DNA of 64,000 nt from Tritrichomonas musculus (Eukaryota; Parabasalia; Tritrichomonadida; Tritrichomonadidae), in NCBI GenBank assembly GCA_039105265.1, contig JAPFFF010000001.1, positions 10,602,001 to 10,666,000 of the forward strand. The letters are read 5' to 3'. A program made the translations under genes and the position numbers. Below, one piece after another: positions 51,382-60,656 of this stretch (positions within the stretch are counted from its first letter, which is position 1; each line of letters opens with the position of its first letter). The notes under the pieces are model-generated. The model was not told the origin of the DNA and ran no database searches. It saw only the letters and a list, made by a program, of their open reading frames with translations.

Positions 51382-54261
51382 ATGAATTTCCCTATAAGAT
51401 CTACTCCTGCACGTCTATGTAACATTAATAACGTGTGCTCCATTAATTGCATTATTCAAGTCCTCTTTAACGATGCCGATTGTTGGCAAATGATTAACCA
51501 ATTAAACGATAATGATATCCTAAAGCAGCTTGCAGTTCGCTATTCAACAATTACCAATGGTAATAGGTCAATCAATATGGAAGATTTATATGAAACTTTC
51601 CAACCAGTTATCGACACAAAAAATGAAGAAAAGCTAATGCATCCTGATGAAAATATTAGAGGAATCCAAATTGATCCTATGCATTTGTTCCAAAATATTC
51701 TTAGCAGATACAATTTTCTTAATGAATATTTTAAGAATTCAGAGGAAGAAACAAATTTCAGTCAAATAATTTCAATATCAGATGATTCAGTTGACGTTCA
51801 AGTAGGTTTAGATTGTAGGATCTATCAAAATCTTAATGAATTTCCATATGCTCCTAAATGCTTATGTATTAATGTCATAAGAGTGTTGCCAAATGCACTA
51901 GTATCTTCAAGAAATAATGCCAATACAAATGCGTTGTATATAAGTAAGAAACCTATTACACCAAATAGGTACATTCATTATGCGCCATTTGGTTCAGATA
52001 TTGATGAATATTATAAATTATATTCAATTATCATTCATCGTAATAATGAAATTAATCGAGGTCATTTCGAAGTGCTACTGTTTATAAATGATAAATTTTA
52101 TCATTGTAATGATAATCATGTCACACCATACCTCAAAAATGAAATATCAGACTCGACGTTAGAAAAAAAAAATTATATTTTTTTCTATCAAAAATTGGAA
52201 AGAAAACCTGAAGATTTCGAAAATCAAACACAAATATCACCTCCCAGAAAAAGAAAATTCGCTGAAATAGAGAATTCTTTTTCTTCAAATGAATCAATAT
52301 CGCAAAACAGTAGTATTATTAACAGTTTTCCAAATAGAAACGGAAATGAATTATTTCCAGTTACAGATTTGAATACAAAAACTATACCGCTATTTATCCC
52401 TTATGACATTCAAGCAGATGGGAACAGTATTCCCGAGGAAATACATATAGATGATGAATCTCTAAATATGTTTAAATTGGTTGAAAAAACTCAAAACAAT
52501 GCAATCAAATATGATATACATAAAAATTTCAAATACTTAAATGGTTTTCTTGATATAGCTCCTGGTGAATCGCCAGCAAATGAATACTCGACATCAAAAC
52601 CAATTTATTTATATACTCAAAAAATACTTGAGGTTTTTACAGAGATTTTATGCAACCTTATTTATAAATCAGATTCCACATCAAATGGTGAAATTAATGC
52701 AAATTTAACAGCTAACCAATTGAATATAGATTTTGAATCTCACTTAAATTTACAGGTAAAAGAAGTTGGTGAACAGTTATACAATCTATTTAAAGATTAT
52801 GAAAATCGGAATTTAAAAATTGTTAAAGAAAAAATTGAGGGAGAAATTGTTGAAATAATTAAAGATATGATTGTATATCATTTTGATGAGGAAGACAAAA
52901 TAATACCTGAACATAAAAAAAATAACTCATATAAACTTTCAGATATTGATTTTCCAGATGAGAATTATGATTGGCAATCAAGGATTGATGAGTATGGTAT
53001 TGAGCGAATACTTGATGAAATGAAAAAAAAGAACTATAAAAATGAAAATGAAAAATTAACAGCCACCAGAGATAAGGTCAGAGAAAAATTATGGAATGAT
53101 TTTTTAGCCAAAAAAAGTGAAATCAAAAGCAAAAGAAAATTCACCATAGATTGGGTCAAATCAAGAACTGCAGCTGTTAATGAAGGTGCCAAATACATAT
53201 CAGAAAAACGAGCATATCAAATTTTGAATGACTATATTAAAAATAAAGATAAACAAGTTTCCAAAAAACAAGTTGGAGCACCTTCAAAGTTTAATGATGA
53301 AGCTCGACTGTGTTTATTAGCTACTGTAATGGATTTCCCATCTCTAACAGATGAACAAAGGACGGATTATTTAAATCATTTTGGCCCATGCAAATACAAT
53401 AATGTATCTACTAGGTTGGTGAATAAGGAACTTCTAGAATTAAATATAACAATTAAAAAACCTTGCTTCAGCGAGCCTCAAAGGAATTCAATTGGGTTTA
53501 GAATTGCAAGATACATCTGGGCAAAAATTATGCTCAATATAACCGAGCAAAGGAATGCACTTTTTGTTTTTATTGATGAAGCAGGTGTACAACGTTCACA
53601 ACCTAACTCATCACGAGGTTATGTTTCAGTTCGTCCATTAAGTGAAGGTACAACAAAAAGCAGTAATATAGCATCAATTTTAACAGCTGTTATTCCAGGA
53701 TATGGTTCTATCTCTCGCTGGTATAAAGGTCCAGTAACAAACAAAGAATATGCAATATTTTTAAGAGAAATATCTTACATTTTGAAAACAAAAATATGTA
53801 ATGCTTCTACTCAAATTATAATTATTCAAGATAATGCCTCGATTCACAAAACAAAAGAAGTTAGAGAAATGGCTTTAAAATGCAACTTTAATTCATTTTT
53901 CATTGTTCCCTATAGTCCTCACTTAAATGAAGTAGCTGAGAATTATTTCAGCCAGTTAAAGCATGCCTGCATTTTTGATCGTGAATTTTCATGTAGAAGT
54001 GAAAATGCAGATGGAATTAACGGAAACACTAAATTTCAATTTCTCGATGAAGAAGAAATAATGTACAGGTGGAATCAGCTGACCAAACAAAAATATTCTG
54101 GCATTTCGGCCTTATCAATATTTCAGGGCTGGATTTCAATTTTAAACGATTGTGTTAATGGAAAACCACTGACAGGTCAAAAATTCACTAGAAGTGAAGT
54201 ACCCAATTTGCATTTGAATAATATCCAATGTTATAGAAAAAACATTTTCCATCATCAATAA
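51382..54261 (+). CDS. USP-like cysteine protease fused to IS630/Tc1-type DDE transposase
   Basis: 959 residues from the ATG at 51382, which follows TCACCTCATTT; an upstream in-frame ATG at 51328 would add a Phe/Leu-rich leader read from AT-rich leader sequence. Domain 1 (about 8-270) is a ubiquitin-specific-protease fold: the Cys box LCNINNVCSINCIIQVLF with Cys19, and the His box YKLYSIIIHRNN then RGHFEVLLFINDKFYHCNDN with His228, ending IFFYQK. A basic PPRKRK and a 250-residue helical linker follow. Domain 2 (about 610-900) has a helix-turn-helix (VGAPSKFNDEARLCLLATVM), Asp732 in FVFIDEAG, Asp817 in IIIIQDNASIHKT, and SPHLNEVAENYFSQLK offering Glu850 or Glu853. All expected catalytic residues are present. 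The transposase should cut at the TA ends; the protease may remove ubiquitin or process the protein. Confidence 0.9.
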   Translation: MNFPIRSTPARLCNINNVCSINCIIQVLFNDADCWQMINQLNDNDILKQLAVRYSTITNGNRSINMEDLYETFQPVIDTKNEEKLMHPDENIRGIQIDPMHLFQNILSRYNFLNEYFKNSEEETNFSQIISISDDSVDVQVGLDCRIYQNLNEFPYAPKCLCINVIRVLPNALVSSRNNANTNALYISKKPITPNRYIHYAPFGSDIDEYYKLYSIIIHRNNEINRGHFEVLLFINDKFYHCNDNHVTPYLKNEISDSTLEKKNYIFFYQKLERKPEDFENQTQISPPRKRKFAEIENSFSSNESISQNSSIINSFPNRNGNELFPVTDLNTKTIPLFIPYDIQADGNSIPEEIHIDDESLNMFKLVEKTQNNAIKYDIHKNFKYLNGFLDIAPGESPANEYSTSKPIYLYTQKILEVFTEILCNLIYKSDSTSNGEINANLTANQLNIDFESHLNLQVKEVGEQLYNLFKDYENRNLKIVKEKIEGEIVEIIKDMIVYHFDEEDKIIPEHKKNNSYKLSDIDFPDENYDWQSRIDEYGIERILDEMKKKNYKNENEKLTATRDKVREKLWNDFLAKKSEIKSKRKFTIDWVKSRTAAVNEGAKYISEKRAYQILNDYIKNKDKQVSKKQVGAPSKFNDEARLCLLATVMDFPSLTDEQRTDYLNHFGPCKYNNVSTRLVNKELLELNITIKKPCFSEPQRNSIGFRIARYIWAKIMLNITEQRNALFVFIDEAGVQRSQPNSSRGYVSVRPLSEGTTKSSNIASILTAVIPGYGSISRWYKGPVTNKEYAIFLREISYILKTKICNASTQIIIIQDNASIHKTKEVREMALKCNFNSFFIVPYSPHLNEVAENYFSQLKHACIFDREFSCRSENADGINGNTKFQFLDEEEIMYRWNQLTKQKYSGISALSIFQGWISILNDCVNGKPLTGQKFTRSEVPNLHLNNIQCYRKNIFHHQ

Positions 54262-54630
54262 ACAATTATATATAAAATATGCTTTATATTTTTAAAATGA
54301 AAAGATAATTTGTATCACATTCAAAAAGTAACCAACTGGTTCGTTGAATTTGTACATAATAATCCTAATTCAATATATAAATATATCATACACAAATTTA
54401 TTAAATTTAAAGCATCTACAATCAGATAATAATAATTATTTTTAAATCATATTATAACTTTTTGAATGATTTATATATAATTTAGGATAAAACTATTTTT
54501 TTTTTTTTTTCAATGAATACCAATATAATTATTTTTGTATAATCTAATTCCATATTAATTCATACTAAATAAAATTAAGTTATTAATTTTCAAATATATA
54601 TGATTTTGATTTAAAAAAATTCAATTACAT

Positions 54631-55550
54631 GTAAAAGTAGAGGTGAGGCTGCGAAAATTTTTGGTATTTTTTAATAATATTAATACATATTATTTTATTC
54701 CAGAATTAAATGCTATTTATGATAATTTCACTAATACTTTTTTCAGATTTTTAGCTATAAATCTATTTTTAAAATTGAATAGCTTCTATCTTATTATAAT
54801 TTCAATTTTATCTTAATAAAAAAATTCTATTTACGCAAAATAATAAATAATTTAATTATCAATATTTAATATATAGATGTGAATATAATATTAAAATCTT
54901 CGACTAAGAATTATAAATCAAATAATGATTTTTTATGATTTAACTAACTATCATCATATTATAAGCATGATTTTTTTGGTAAATTATTGATAAATATTAA
55001 AATAAATACTTATTGTGAGGTTGATACCAAAATAAAAACAAATGAAATTATTTAGATATTTGTGAAGTTTACATCATTAACGTATATAGAATTATATTCA
55101 ATATTAAACCTCAACCCTAGCTAAAATTGTAAAAAATTTTTTAAAAATATTTTGATATGTTTGCCAGCACCAGATAAGTTAAGAGATGAACTATAGTTAT
55201 CCCTTTGATCTTTAATATAGAAGAAAATTTCTCTTTAAATTGAAAAATTTTTTTTTGAATTTTGACCAAAAACACATTCATTGAATAGCTTTCTTATTAA
55301 AAAATAGAGATCATCTATATACAAATGCAATTTAATGGTTGAAAAGAAAAAATAATGACGAATATAGGAATTATGACATTTTGAAATATCAATACAATTT
55401 CAATTTTTTTTGATTAAATCTGAAAAAAAGTATATGATATGAAAAGGTAACAACACCATAATACTATATTTTTAATTTATTTTTAATTTTGTTGATTATT
55501 ATTCCTAAAAAAGTTCATTTAAAATTTCGCAGTCTCACCTCTGTAAAAGT
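54631..55550. mobile_element. hAT-like non-autonomous element nested in the 7.4-kb element
   Basis: The 8-bp duplication GTAAAAGT is at 54631-54638 and 55543-55550. The ends AGAGGTGAGGCTGCGAAAAT and ATTTCGCAGTCTCACCTCT agree apart from one base and one length difference. The 904-bp interior is non-coding. It inserted into the non-coding right part of the larger element, so it is younger than that insertion or rode along with it. Confidence 0.87.
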
Positions 55551-55834
55551 TCATTTTTTAAAATAAAATTGTGAGAACTCAAAGAATAATAATACTCTCT
55601 GAAATACATTGTAAGCTGTAAAACAGCCGCTGTTAGCATATTGCTATTTAGTTAAAAAAAATGTTTTGAGAAGGTTAAGAAAATTGAATTGTGTCAATTT
55701 ACATTTTAATATGATATAGGAAATATTTTTATAAAAATTGTAAATTAACCATTCAAAACTTTCTTAAATTGGAATAATCCATAAATAACCATAAAATTTC
55801 CACATTTTTAATATAGTATAGTATATACTACCAT

Positions 55835-55945
55835 TTTTACCAGGACTATGATAACATAGTTTTCTCCCCTTTGGTTCATGGTTACTTCTCTTATTAGATA
55901 TAACATCTAGCATAGGTCTATTAGGCTTGCAATAAGCGCGACGCT
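55835..55945 (-). pseudogene. Decayed coding fragment within the 7.4-kb element
   Basis: A GC-richer patch (about 55,830-56,060) stands out. On the minus strand one frame reads RRAYCKPNRPMLDVISNKRS, then NHEPKGRKLCYHSPGKNG, which looks like real protein with Cys/His and basic residues. No family was recognised. It could be the end of a lost third gene of the element or debris of another insertion. Confidence 0.3.
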
Positions 55946-56639
55946 ACATTTCAGATTTTTGCCATTGAGGGTTGCTGATGCAGGATAAAAACGCCTTACA
56001 GCATACTATATGTGGGATTTTAGGCTATTATAAGGCTCAAACGAGCCAAAAAAAAGTGAAATCAATAATTTTAAAAGAGATCTATATAATCATTTTTGAG
56101 TGAATTGAGACATATCATTGCCAAAATTTTTTTTTTCAAATAAACAAAAAATTTTATTTCAATTTTCAAATAAGCAAAAAATTTTATTCCAAATTTCAAT
56201 TACGCAAAAATTTTTTTATTCAAATTTCATTTAAGAAAAAAATTTTTCATCCACAAGATGAAGTTAGTCTTAGAGATGGATTTATTGGTATTTAATAAAT
56301 AATAATTTATTTGAAATAATTAATTTAACATATTATTAATGAATATACTAAATTTTTAGTTTTTTATAAATCAGATTAAGATTGCATAATTTAAAATTAT
56401 ATTTAAATATCTAATAATATTTTTTATAACTGCAATTTATATTAATTTTCTTGAAAATAAAAAGAAAATTGTTGCAACAATATATTTAGAAATAATTAAA
56501 TTCCATATTACAAATTATTTTTATCGATAGAATTTTATATTTGAGGGAAATTGATTTCAATTTTATTCATTTTGCTTGTACTTTTTTCTCAAGAGATAGG
56601 ACTAAATTCGTTATATCGAAAACCGTTTTCGAACAATGC

Positions 56640-56826
56640 CATAATAAATTCGTTATATTTAAAACCGTTTTCGCTAAAAAAATATTTCTATCAAAAATGC
56701 TAATAATTTCTGCGGAAAAATTTTTGTTTTTGAAATTTTTTTATTATTTTTGTCAAAATTGATTAGAAAAATCAAAAAATTTTTATTTTCTCAAGTAAAA
56801 TTCCAAATTATTTCATGCTAGCCCTA
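56640..56826 (-). repeat. Right inverted terminus of the 7.4-kb element
   Basis: Read on the minus strand: TAGGGCTAGCATGAAATA, then CCGCAGAAATT about 103 bases in and GCGAAAACGGTTTT about 145 bases in, in the same order as at the left end. A second AAAACGGTTTT copy lies just beyond. Confidence 0.8.
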
Positions 56827-56828
56827 TA

Positions 56829-57620
56829 ATATCATTTTATAATTATTCTAGTAATCTTAGCAATTGCACTTTGATGTTGGACTAAATTATTAGCAAAAAT
56901 AGATATCGTATATTCATAAGGTCTTTAAATCTATATGCATGTATTTGTCTTTGATTAAATTCCATGTTTAATAAAAAACTCTAATGTTAGTCTGAATTTA
57001 CTTTATTATGATGATACAATAAGTGAATGTAAGTTAATTTTTGAATTCAAGTAAATTTTTAAGTAATAACATTTTAAAATAAATGATTTATTCTCAAATT
57101 AATATTCAAAATTTATTAATAAACAAATATATATTAATTATCTTAAAATATTTCGCTATAATTATAAATTCTATCTTAAAACCCCACCTTAAGTCATCGG
57201 ATAATAATTGCATAATGGAACATAAACTTTAAATTCTTGTTCAAAATATATACTACCATGTTTATAATATATATATACAAAAATATTGCATTGGAGACTT
57301 TATTATATCATGAGGAAAAATACAAAAAACATTAAGAGCCGATTATTTTCCTCTCAATTTATCAGAGGTGAATTGTTTTCCTTTTCAATCTAAATTTCCT
57401 TCCAAAAAGACTGTGCTATTTATCAATATCATATTTAAAAACAGATAATCGATTATTAAATTCCACAAACAGTCAATTTGAATATAACTATTATTTAATC
57501 TTGAAAATGAATTATAAAATCAATTAATCAAACATGATAAAAATTCAAACATGATATAATAAAAGTATATAAATATTTTCTTTTTAATTGTTACTGTTTA
57601 ACATAAAAATTCATAATATT
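56829..57620. other. Intergenic, AT-rich; no gene seen
   Basis: About 790 bases between the 7.4-kb element and the UBX gene. There is a small C-rich patch near 57180 (AAACCCCACCTTAAG), otherwise nothing. Confidence 0.55.
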
Positions 57621-57989
57621 TTATTCTAAAGGACGACGCAATTGTGGCGTCGATTTAAAATGAACTTGAAGAAGTACTTGTCCTCTTATTTTAAGTGAGC
57701 TCAGCGTTTTATTTTCATCTCTTGGAATAACCATTTTTGGATAAGATTGAATGATTTCAAGCCCTTCAGGATTTAAAAAAATATCCTCTTCTAAAAAAGT
57801 GTAAAGATCAATCGCTTTTTGACCAATTGCAAATTTTGAATCAACTCTTTGGGTTTTTCCGTTGATTTGAAATTCAAATTTTGCAGTCAAAACATTTGGA
57901 TCTGATTTCGGTTTTGGGGCTGGTTTAGCTGGTTCTACTTTCTTGTCTGAAAGTGTTCTTGATTGACCAGAAAAAGGAGATTTTTTCAT
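57621..57989 (-). CDS. Small UBX-domain protein
   Basis: 122 residues: a basic, Pro/Lys-rich head (about 1-35) and a ubiquitin-like UBX fold at about 37-112. Visible parts are TAKFEFQINGKTQRVDSKFA, AIDLYTFLEEDIFLN, SYPKMVIPRDENKTLSSLKI and GQVLLQVHF. In UBX domains the S3-S4 loop usually has F-P-R; here it reads Y-P-K, which is still compatible with binding the N-domain of the AAA ATPase p97/Cdc48. It is much shorter than typical UBX cofactors, with no UBA, UAS or SEP domain. Likely an adaptor for p97, in the cytosol or nucleus. Confidence 0.72.
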   Translation of the reverse strand: MKKSPFSGQSRTLSDKKVEPAKPAPKPKSDPNVLTAKFEFQINGKTQRVDSKFAIGQKAIDLYTFLEEDIFLNPEGLEIIQSYPKMVIPRDENKTLSSLKIRGQVLLQVHFKSTPQLRRPLE

Positions 57990-58333
57990 ATTATAGCAAA
58001 ATGTAAATTGATAGTCAGAATGGAGAAATTAAAATATTCTGATACAAAAAGAATTTTTCATGGAAAATAACAATAATAATATTCAATAATTTATATACAA
58101 ATATATATTCATTGTTAATAAATAAAAAAAAATGAGATACTCTGATATCATCGACGAAGATATTCATGAATGCACTATTTTTGAATTAAAATCAAAGAAA
58201 TTTAAATTATGATAAAAATTGTAATTCTTTAAAGGTATGCCTTTTGCTTCATCAAAAAATAAAAAAGGAAAGATTATCAATATGTATAAAAACAAGTGTT
58301 CAAATTTATATATTACAAAATTTATAAAACTAT
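57990..58333. other. Intergenic between UBX and TM9 genes
   Basis: About 340 AT-rich bases; promoter of the UBX gene and 3' flank of the TM9 gene. Nothing else was seen. Confidence 0.6.
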
Positions 58334-60100
58334 TTATTCCATTTTTAACGAATTATAAATAAATTGAACAAAAAAGAAGCATCCAATGAATGACATTGCT
58401 CCACTGATAATTGATATTATTATAAAAACAGGCATATTAAATAATGAATAAAAAATAAAATGACTTAAATGTCTTGTACTGAACAATTCAAAATAATCTA
58501 ATATAGAAAAAAAGAAAAAGATAACCCCATTCATGCCACCTGCCCAAAACGCTGTCCACCACCATTTATAGTCTTCTTTCTTAAGCTGAGTAAATACCAT
58601 TATTATTCCAAAATCAATTGATAAAATAATTACAGATATGATTGATGTAAGTAAATCAAAAAGATGCAATGGCTCATTTAATGCTTTATCTCCCCAACAA
58701 TATTCTAATAATAAATAATAGTTGGTAAGCATAAAAATTGATATAAATAAACCACTCAGAATTCCAAGTGGACCTGAATTAAGAAGTGCAGAATGTGGAG
58801 GAATTTGACGAGGTAATATATTTACTTTCTGAGAAAGCTCAAATCCAGAAACTCTTAATCCAATTAAACAGCCAATTGAGTGGAGAACAAAATTAACAGC
58901 GACTGGTATTAGAAGTTTCATTAAATTGAAATTTAATGTTGACTGAGGTGGCGAAAAGAAAGAAATCATAAGCCTTGGGACCAGTAGAATTATTGAGAGA
59001 ATAATAGACGATTTCAAAACAACAGTTTTCCATTCACGAGATCCAATTGTTTTAAACATTTTTCCGGTAAAAAATCCTCCAATTAAAGATGATAAAATGA
59101 AGAATTTGATAAATAAATCAAGAATCTCATTAAGATTTTGAAAAACATCTTTTGATTTAGATTCAAAAGCTAAAATAAAAATAACTACCAATATAGATAC
59201 AAAAAGCTGGATGCCCCATCCAAAAAGCTCAGATAATTTCTCTGGGCTTTTGGGAGAGCGGCAGACATCTGCATGAATTAATTTCCATTCACACCCATCA
59301 TATTCATCGAGATCGTTATCTGCGTGTTTACTTTCTTTATATACAGTTTTGTATATATATAAAAACAAAACAAGTGAAATAATAGCCGACGAGACAATAG
59401 GAAGATTTTTAAGACTATTAACAGTAGTCATTTGATTGCTTTCTGATGAAAATTGGTCGTTTCTACTCGAAGAAGATATATCTTTTTCTTTATACTCAGA
59501 AAATTGATACGAATAATATATGTTTAAATCCTGGCTGTCTTCAATTGCTATTTGATTTGCTGGCGATTCTTCTAAGCATTTCAAATTGTCGCTACTATGA
59601 AAAACTTCTGCTTCAATAAAAGCAATTTTTCCTTCATTTTTCTGAATAGTGAATTTGAAACTATTTGAAATATAGTGCTTTCCATTTTTAACAGTTCCAA
59701 CATCAACTCCAGATAAATGTTGACCATTAACTGTTTTAGATGAAACTACTTGATAATAAGGATGCTTGAAAAATAATTGATATTTACTGTCTATAATATT
59801 TATCAACTTTTCTTGTTGCTGTTTTGTTAAAGATAAAGAATTTGCAATTTTACATTGTTCAGACGATTCTGTATTTATTTGAAATAATGTCGAATAAATT
59901 GTTTCTCCAATTAAATATTCTGAAAATGTTTGAGTATGCAATGCTTTTGCAGAATTGGCACCAAAAACGGAGAGATAATCAATTGGTATTGGATCTATAA
60001 GACTCCTTAATGATCCAATTGAAAGATTAAATAAAGATTCATTATTGTTTTCTTTTTCACTTGAAGAGAAGCATAAGATACCTAGAAAGAAGATTAACAT
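58334..60100 (-). CDS. TM9SF/EMP70 (nonaspanin) membrane protein
   Basis: 588 residues. A signal peptide (MLIFFLGILCFSSS) precedes a luminal N-terminal domain of about 230 residues with SIGSLRSLIDPIPIDYLSVF. A first membrane segment lies at about 233-250 (VSSAIISLVLFLYIYKTV). Then comes the family-typical cytosolic GCEWKLIHADVCRSPKSPEK and eight further hydrophobic segments. The penultimate loop has KKEDYKWWWTAFWAGGMNG, the hallmark of the family. Nonaspanins act in the Golgi/endosome route, in sorting of membrane proteins with glycine-rich transmembrane domains and in adhesion and phagocytosis. The luminal part is divergent but the length is standard. The C-terminus ends in SLKME, near the K-x-D/E type retrieval end known for the family. 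Confidence 0.93.
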   Translation of the reverse strand: MLIFFLGILCFSSSEKENNNESLFNLSIGSLRSLIDPIPIDYLSVFGANSAKALHTQTFSEYLIGETIYSTLFQINTESSEQCKIANSLSLTKQQQEKLINIIDSKYQLFFKHPYYQVVSSKTVNGQHLSGVDVGTVKNGKHYISNSFKFTIQKNEGKIAFIEAEVFHSSDNLKCLEESPANQIAIEDSQDLNIYYSYQFSEYKEKDISSSSRNDQFSSESNQMTTVNSLKNLPIVSSAIISLVLFLYIYKTVYKESKHADNDLDEYDGCEWKLIHADVCRSPKSPEKLSELFGWGIQLFVSILVVIFILAFESKSKDVFQNLNEILDLFIKFFILSSLIGGFFTGKMFKTIGSREWKTVVLKSSIILSIILLVPRLMISFFSPPQSTLNFNLMKLLIPVAVNFVLHSIGCLIGLRVSGFELSQKVNILPRQIPPHSALLNSGPLGILSGLFISIFMLTNYYLLLEYCWGDKALNEPLHLFDLLTSIISVIILSIDFGIIMVFTQLKKEDYKWWWTAFWAGGMNGVIFFFFSILDYFELFSTRHLSHFIFYSLFNMPVFIIISIISGAMSFIGCFFFVQFIYNSLKME

Positions 60101-60242
60101 TTTTTTTGAAGGATAAACAATTTTTTAAATGGTCAAATGATAGAATTTTTTTTTTTTTTTTTTTTTTTTTTTGTTATCGAAATAAAAAAGCATGAGTTAT
60201 TAGATTATTTTAGAAAAATAATAAATCATTGTTTATAGAACT

Positions 60243-60656
60243 TTATCTCGAAGCGAGGAATTTTTTATAACTTGCTTCATCCATTAATTTACCAACATTT
60301 GAAGAATCAGCCAAGCGAAGTTTACAAAGCCAGCCATCTTTTTCAGGCGATTTGTTGATTATTGTTGGGTTATCAGCAAGTGCAGGATTAACTTCAATAA
60401 TAGTACCTCCCATAGGTGCAAAAATTGGCGATGTTGATTTAATGGATTCAATATCACCAAGTTCTTCGCCAGCTTTAACCTCTTTGTTCAATTGAAAGTC
60501 GGCAAAAGTTATTTCTCCCATTTGATGCTGAGCAAAGTCAGAAATTCCAATAACACCTGTGCTTCCGTTGACATCAATCCATTCATGCGTTGTTGCAAAT
60601 AATTTAGCGAAGGATCGATATGCTTTAAAAGTTGGGAAATGCGAAAAAGAAAGCAT
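60243..60656 (-). CDS. gcvH: Glycine cleavage system H protein, hydrogenosomal
   Basis: 137 residues. Residues 24-130 form the H-protein lipoyl domain: THEWIDVNGSTGVIGISDFA, MGEITFADF, ELGDIESIKSTSPIFAPMGG with lipoylated Lys73, and DGWLCKL. The first 16 residues, MLSFSHFPTFKAYRSF, have the ML-S start and R-x-F end of trichomonad hydrogenosomal presequences, so cleavage after Phe16 is expected. H protein carries the aminomethyl group between P, T and L proteins; in Trichomonas only H and L proteins plus serine hydroxymethyltransferase are known in hydrogenosomes, so it may serve a partial glycine/serine or redox pathway. TCACATCATC lies just upstream of the ATG. Confidence 0.95.
   Translation of the reverse strand: MLSFSHFPTFKAYRSFAKLFATTHEWIDVNGSTGVIGISDFAQHQMGEITFADFQLNKEVKAGEELGDIESIKSTSPIFAPMGGTIIEVNPALADNPTIINKSPEKDGWLCKLRLADSSNVGKLMDEASYKKFLASR

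Larger units (their letters stand above)
49429..56828. mobile_element. 7.4-kb TA-flanked DNA transposon carrying a USP-transposase fusion and a helical-repeat gene
   Basis: TA at 49429-49430 is followed by TAGGGCTAGCACGAAATA, then ATT. The mirror image (T in place of one C) ends at 56826 before TA at 56827-56828. About 100-170 bases inside each end the same strings reappear in mirrored order: CCGCAGAAATT, then GCGAAAACGGTTTT. The inverted ends are therefore long (near 190 bases) though imperfect. The interior has two intact genes: the minus-strand 49808-51157 and the plus-strand 51382-54261, which encodes an IS630/Tc1-type DDE transposase as its C-terminal half. TA target choice agrees with that transposase family. 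The right 2.5 kb is non-coding apart from a nested hAT-like element and a decayed fragment. Confidence 0.86.

Noticed and set aside
49429-56828. Reading the 7.4-kb element as a Polinton/Maverick
   Set aside because: There is no polymerase, ATPase or capsid-like gene, the protease is USP-like and the DDE domain is of IS630/Tc1 type; the ends and TA flanks also differ.
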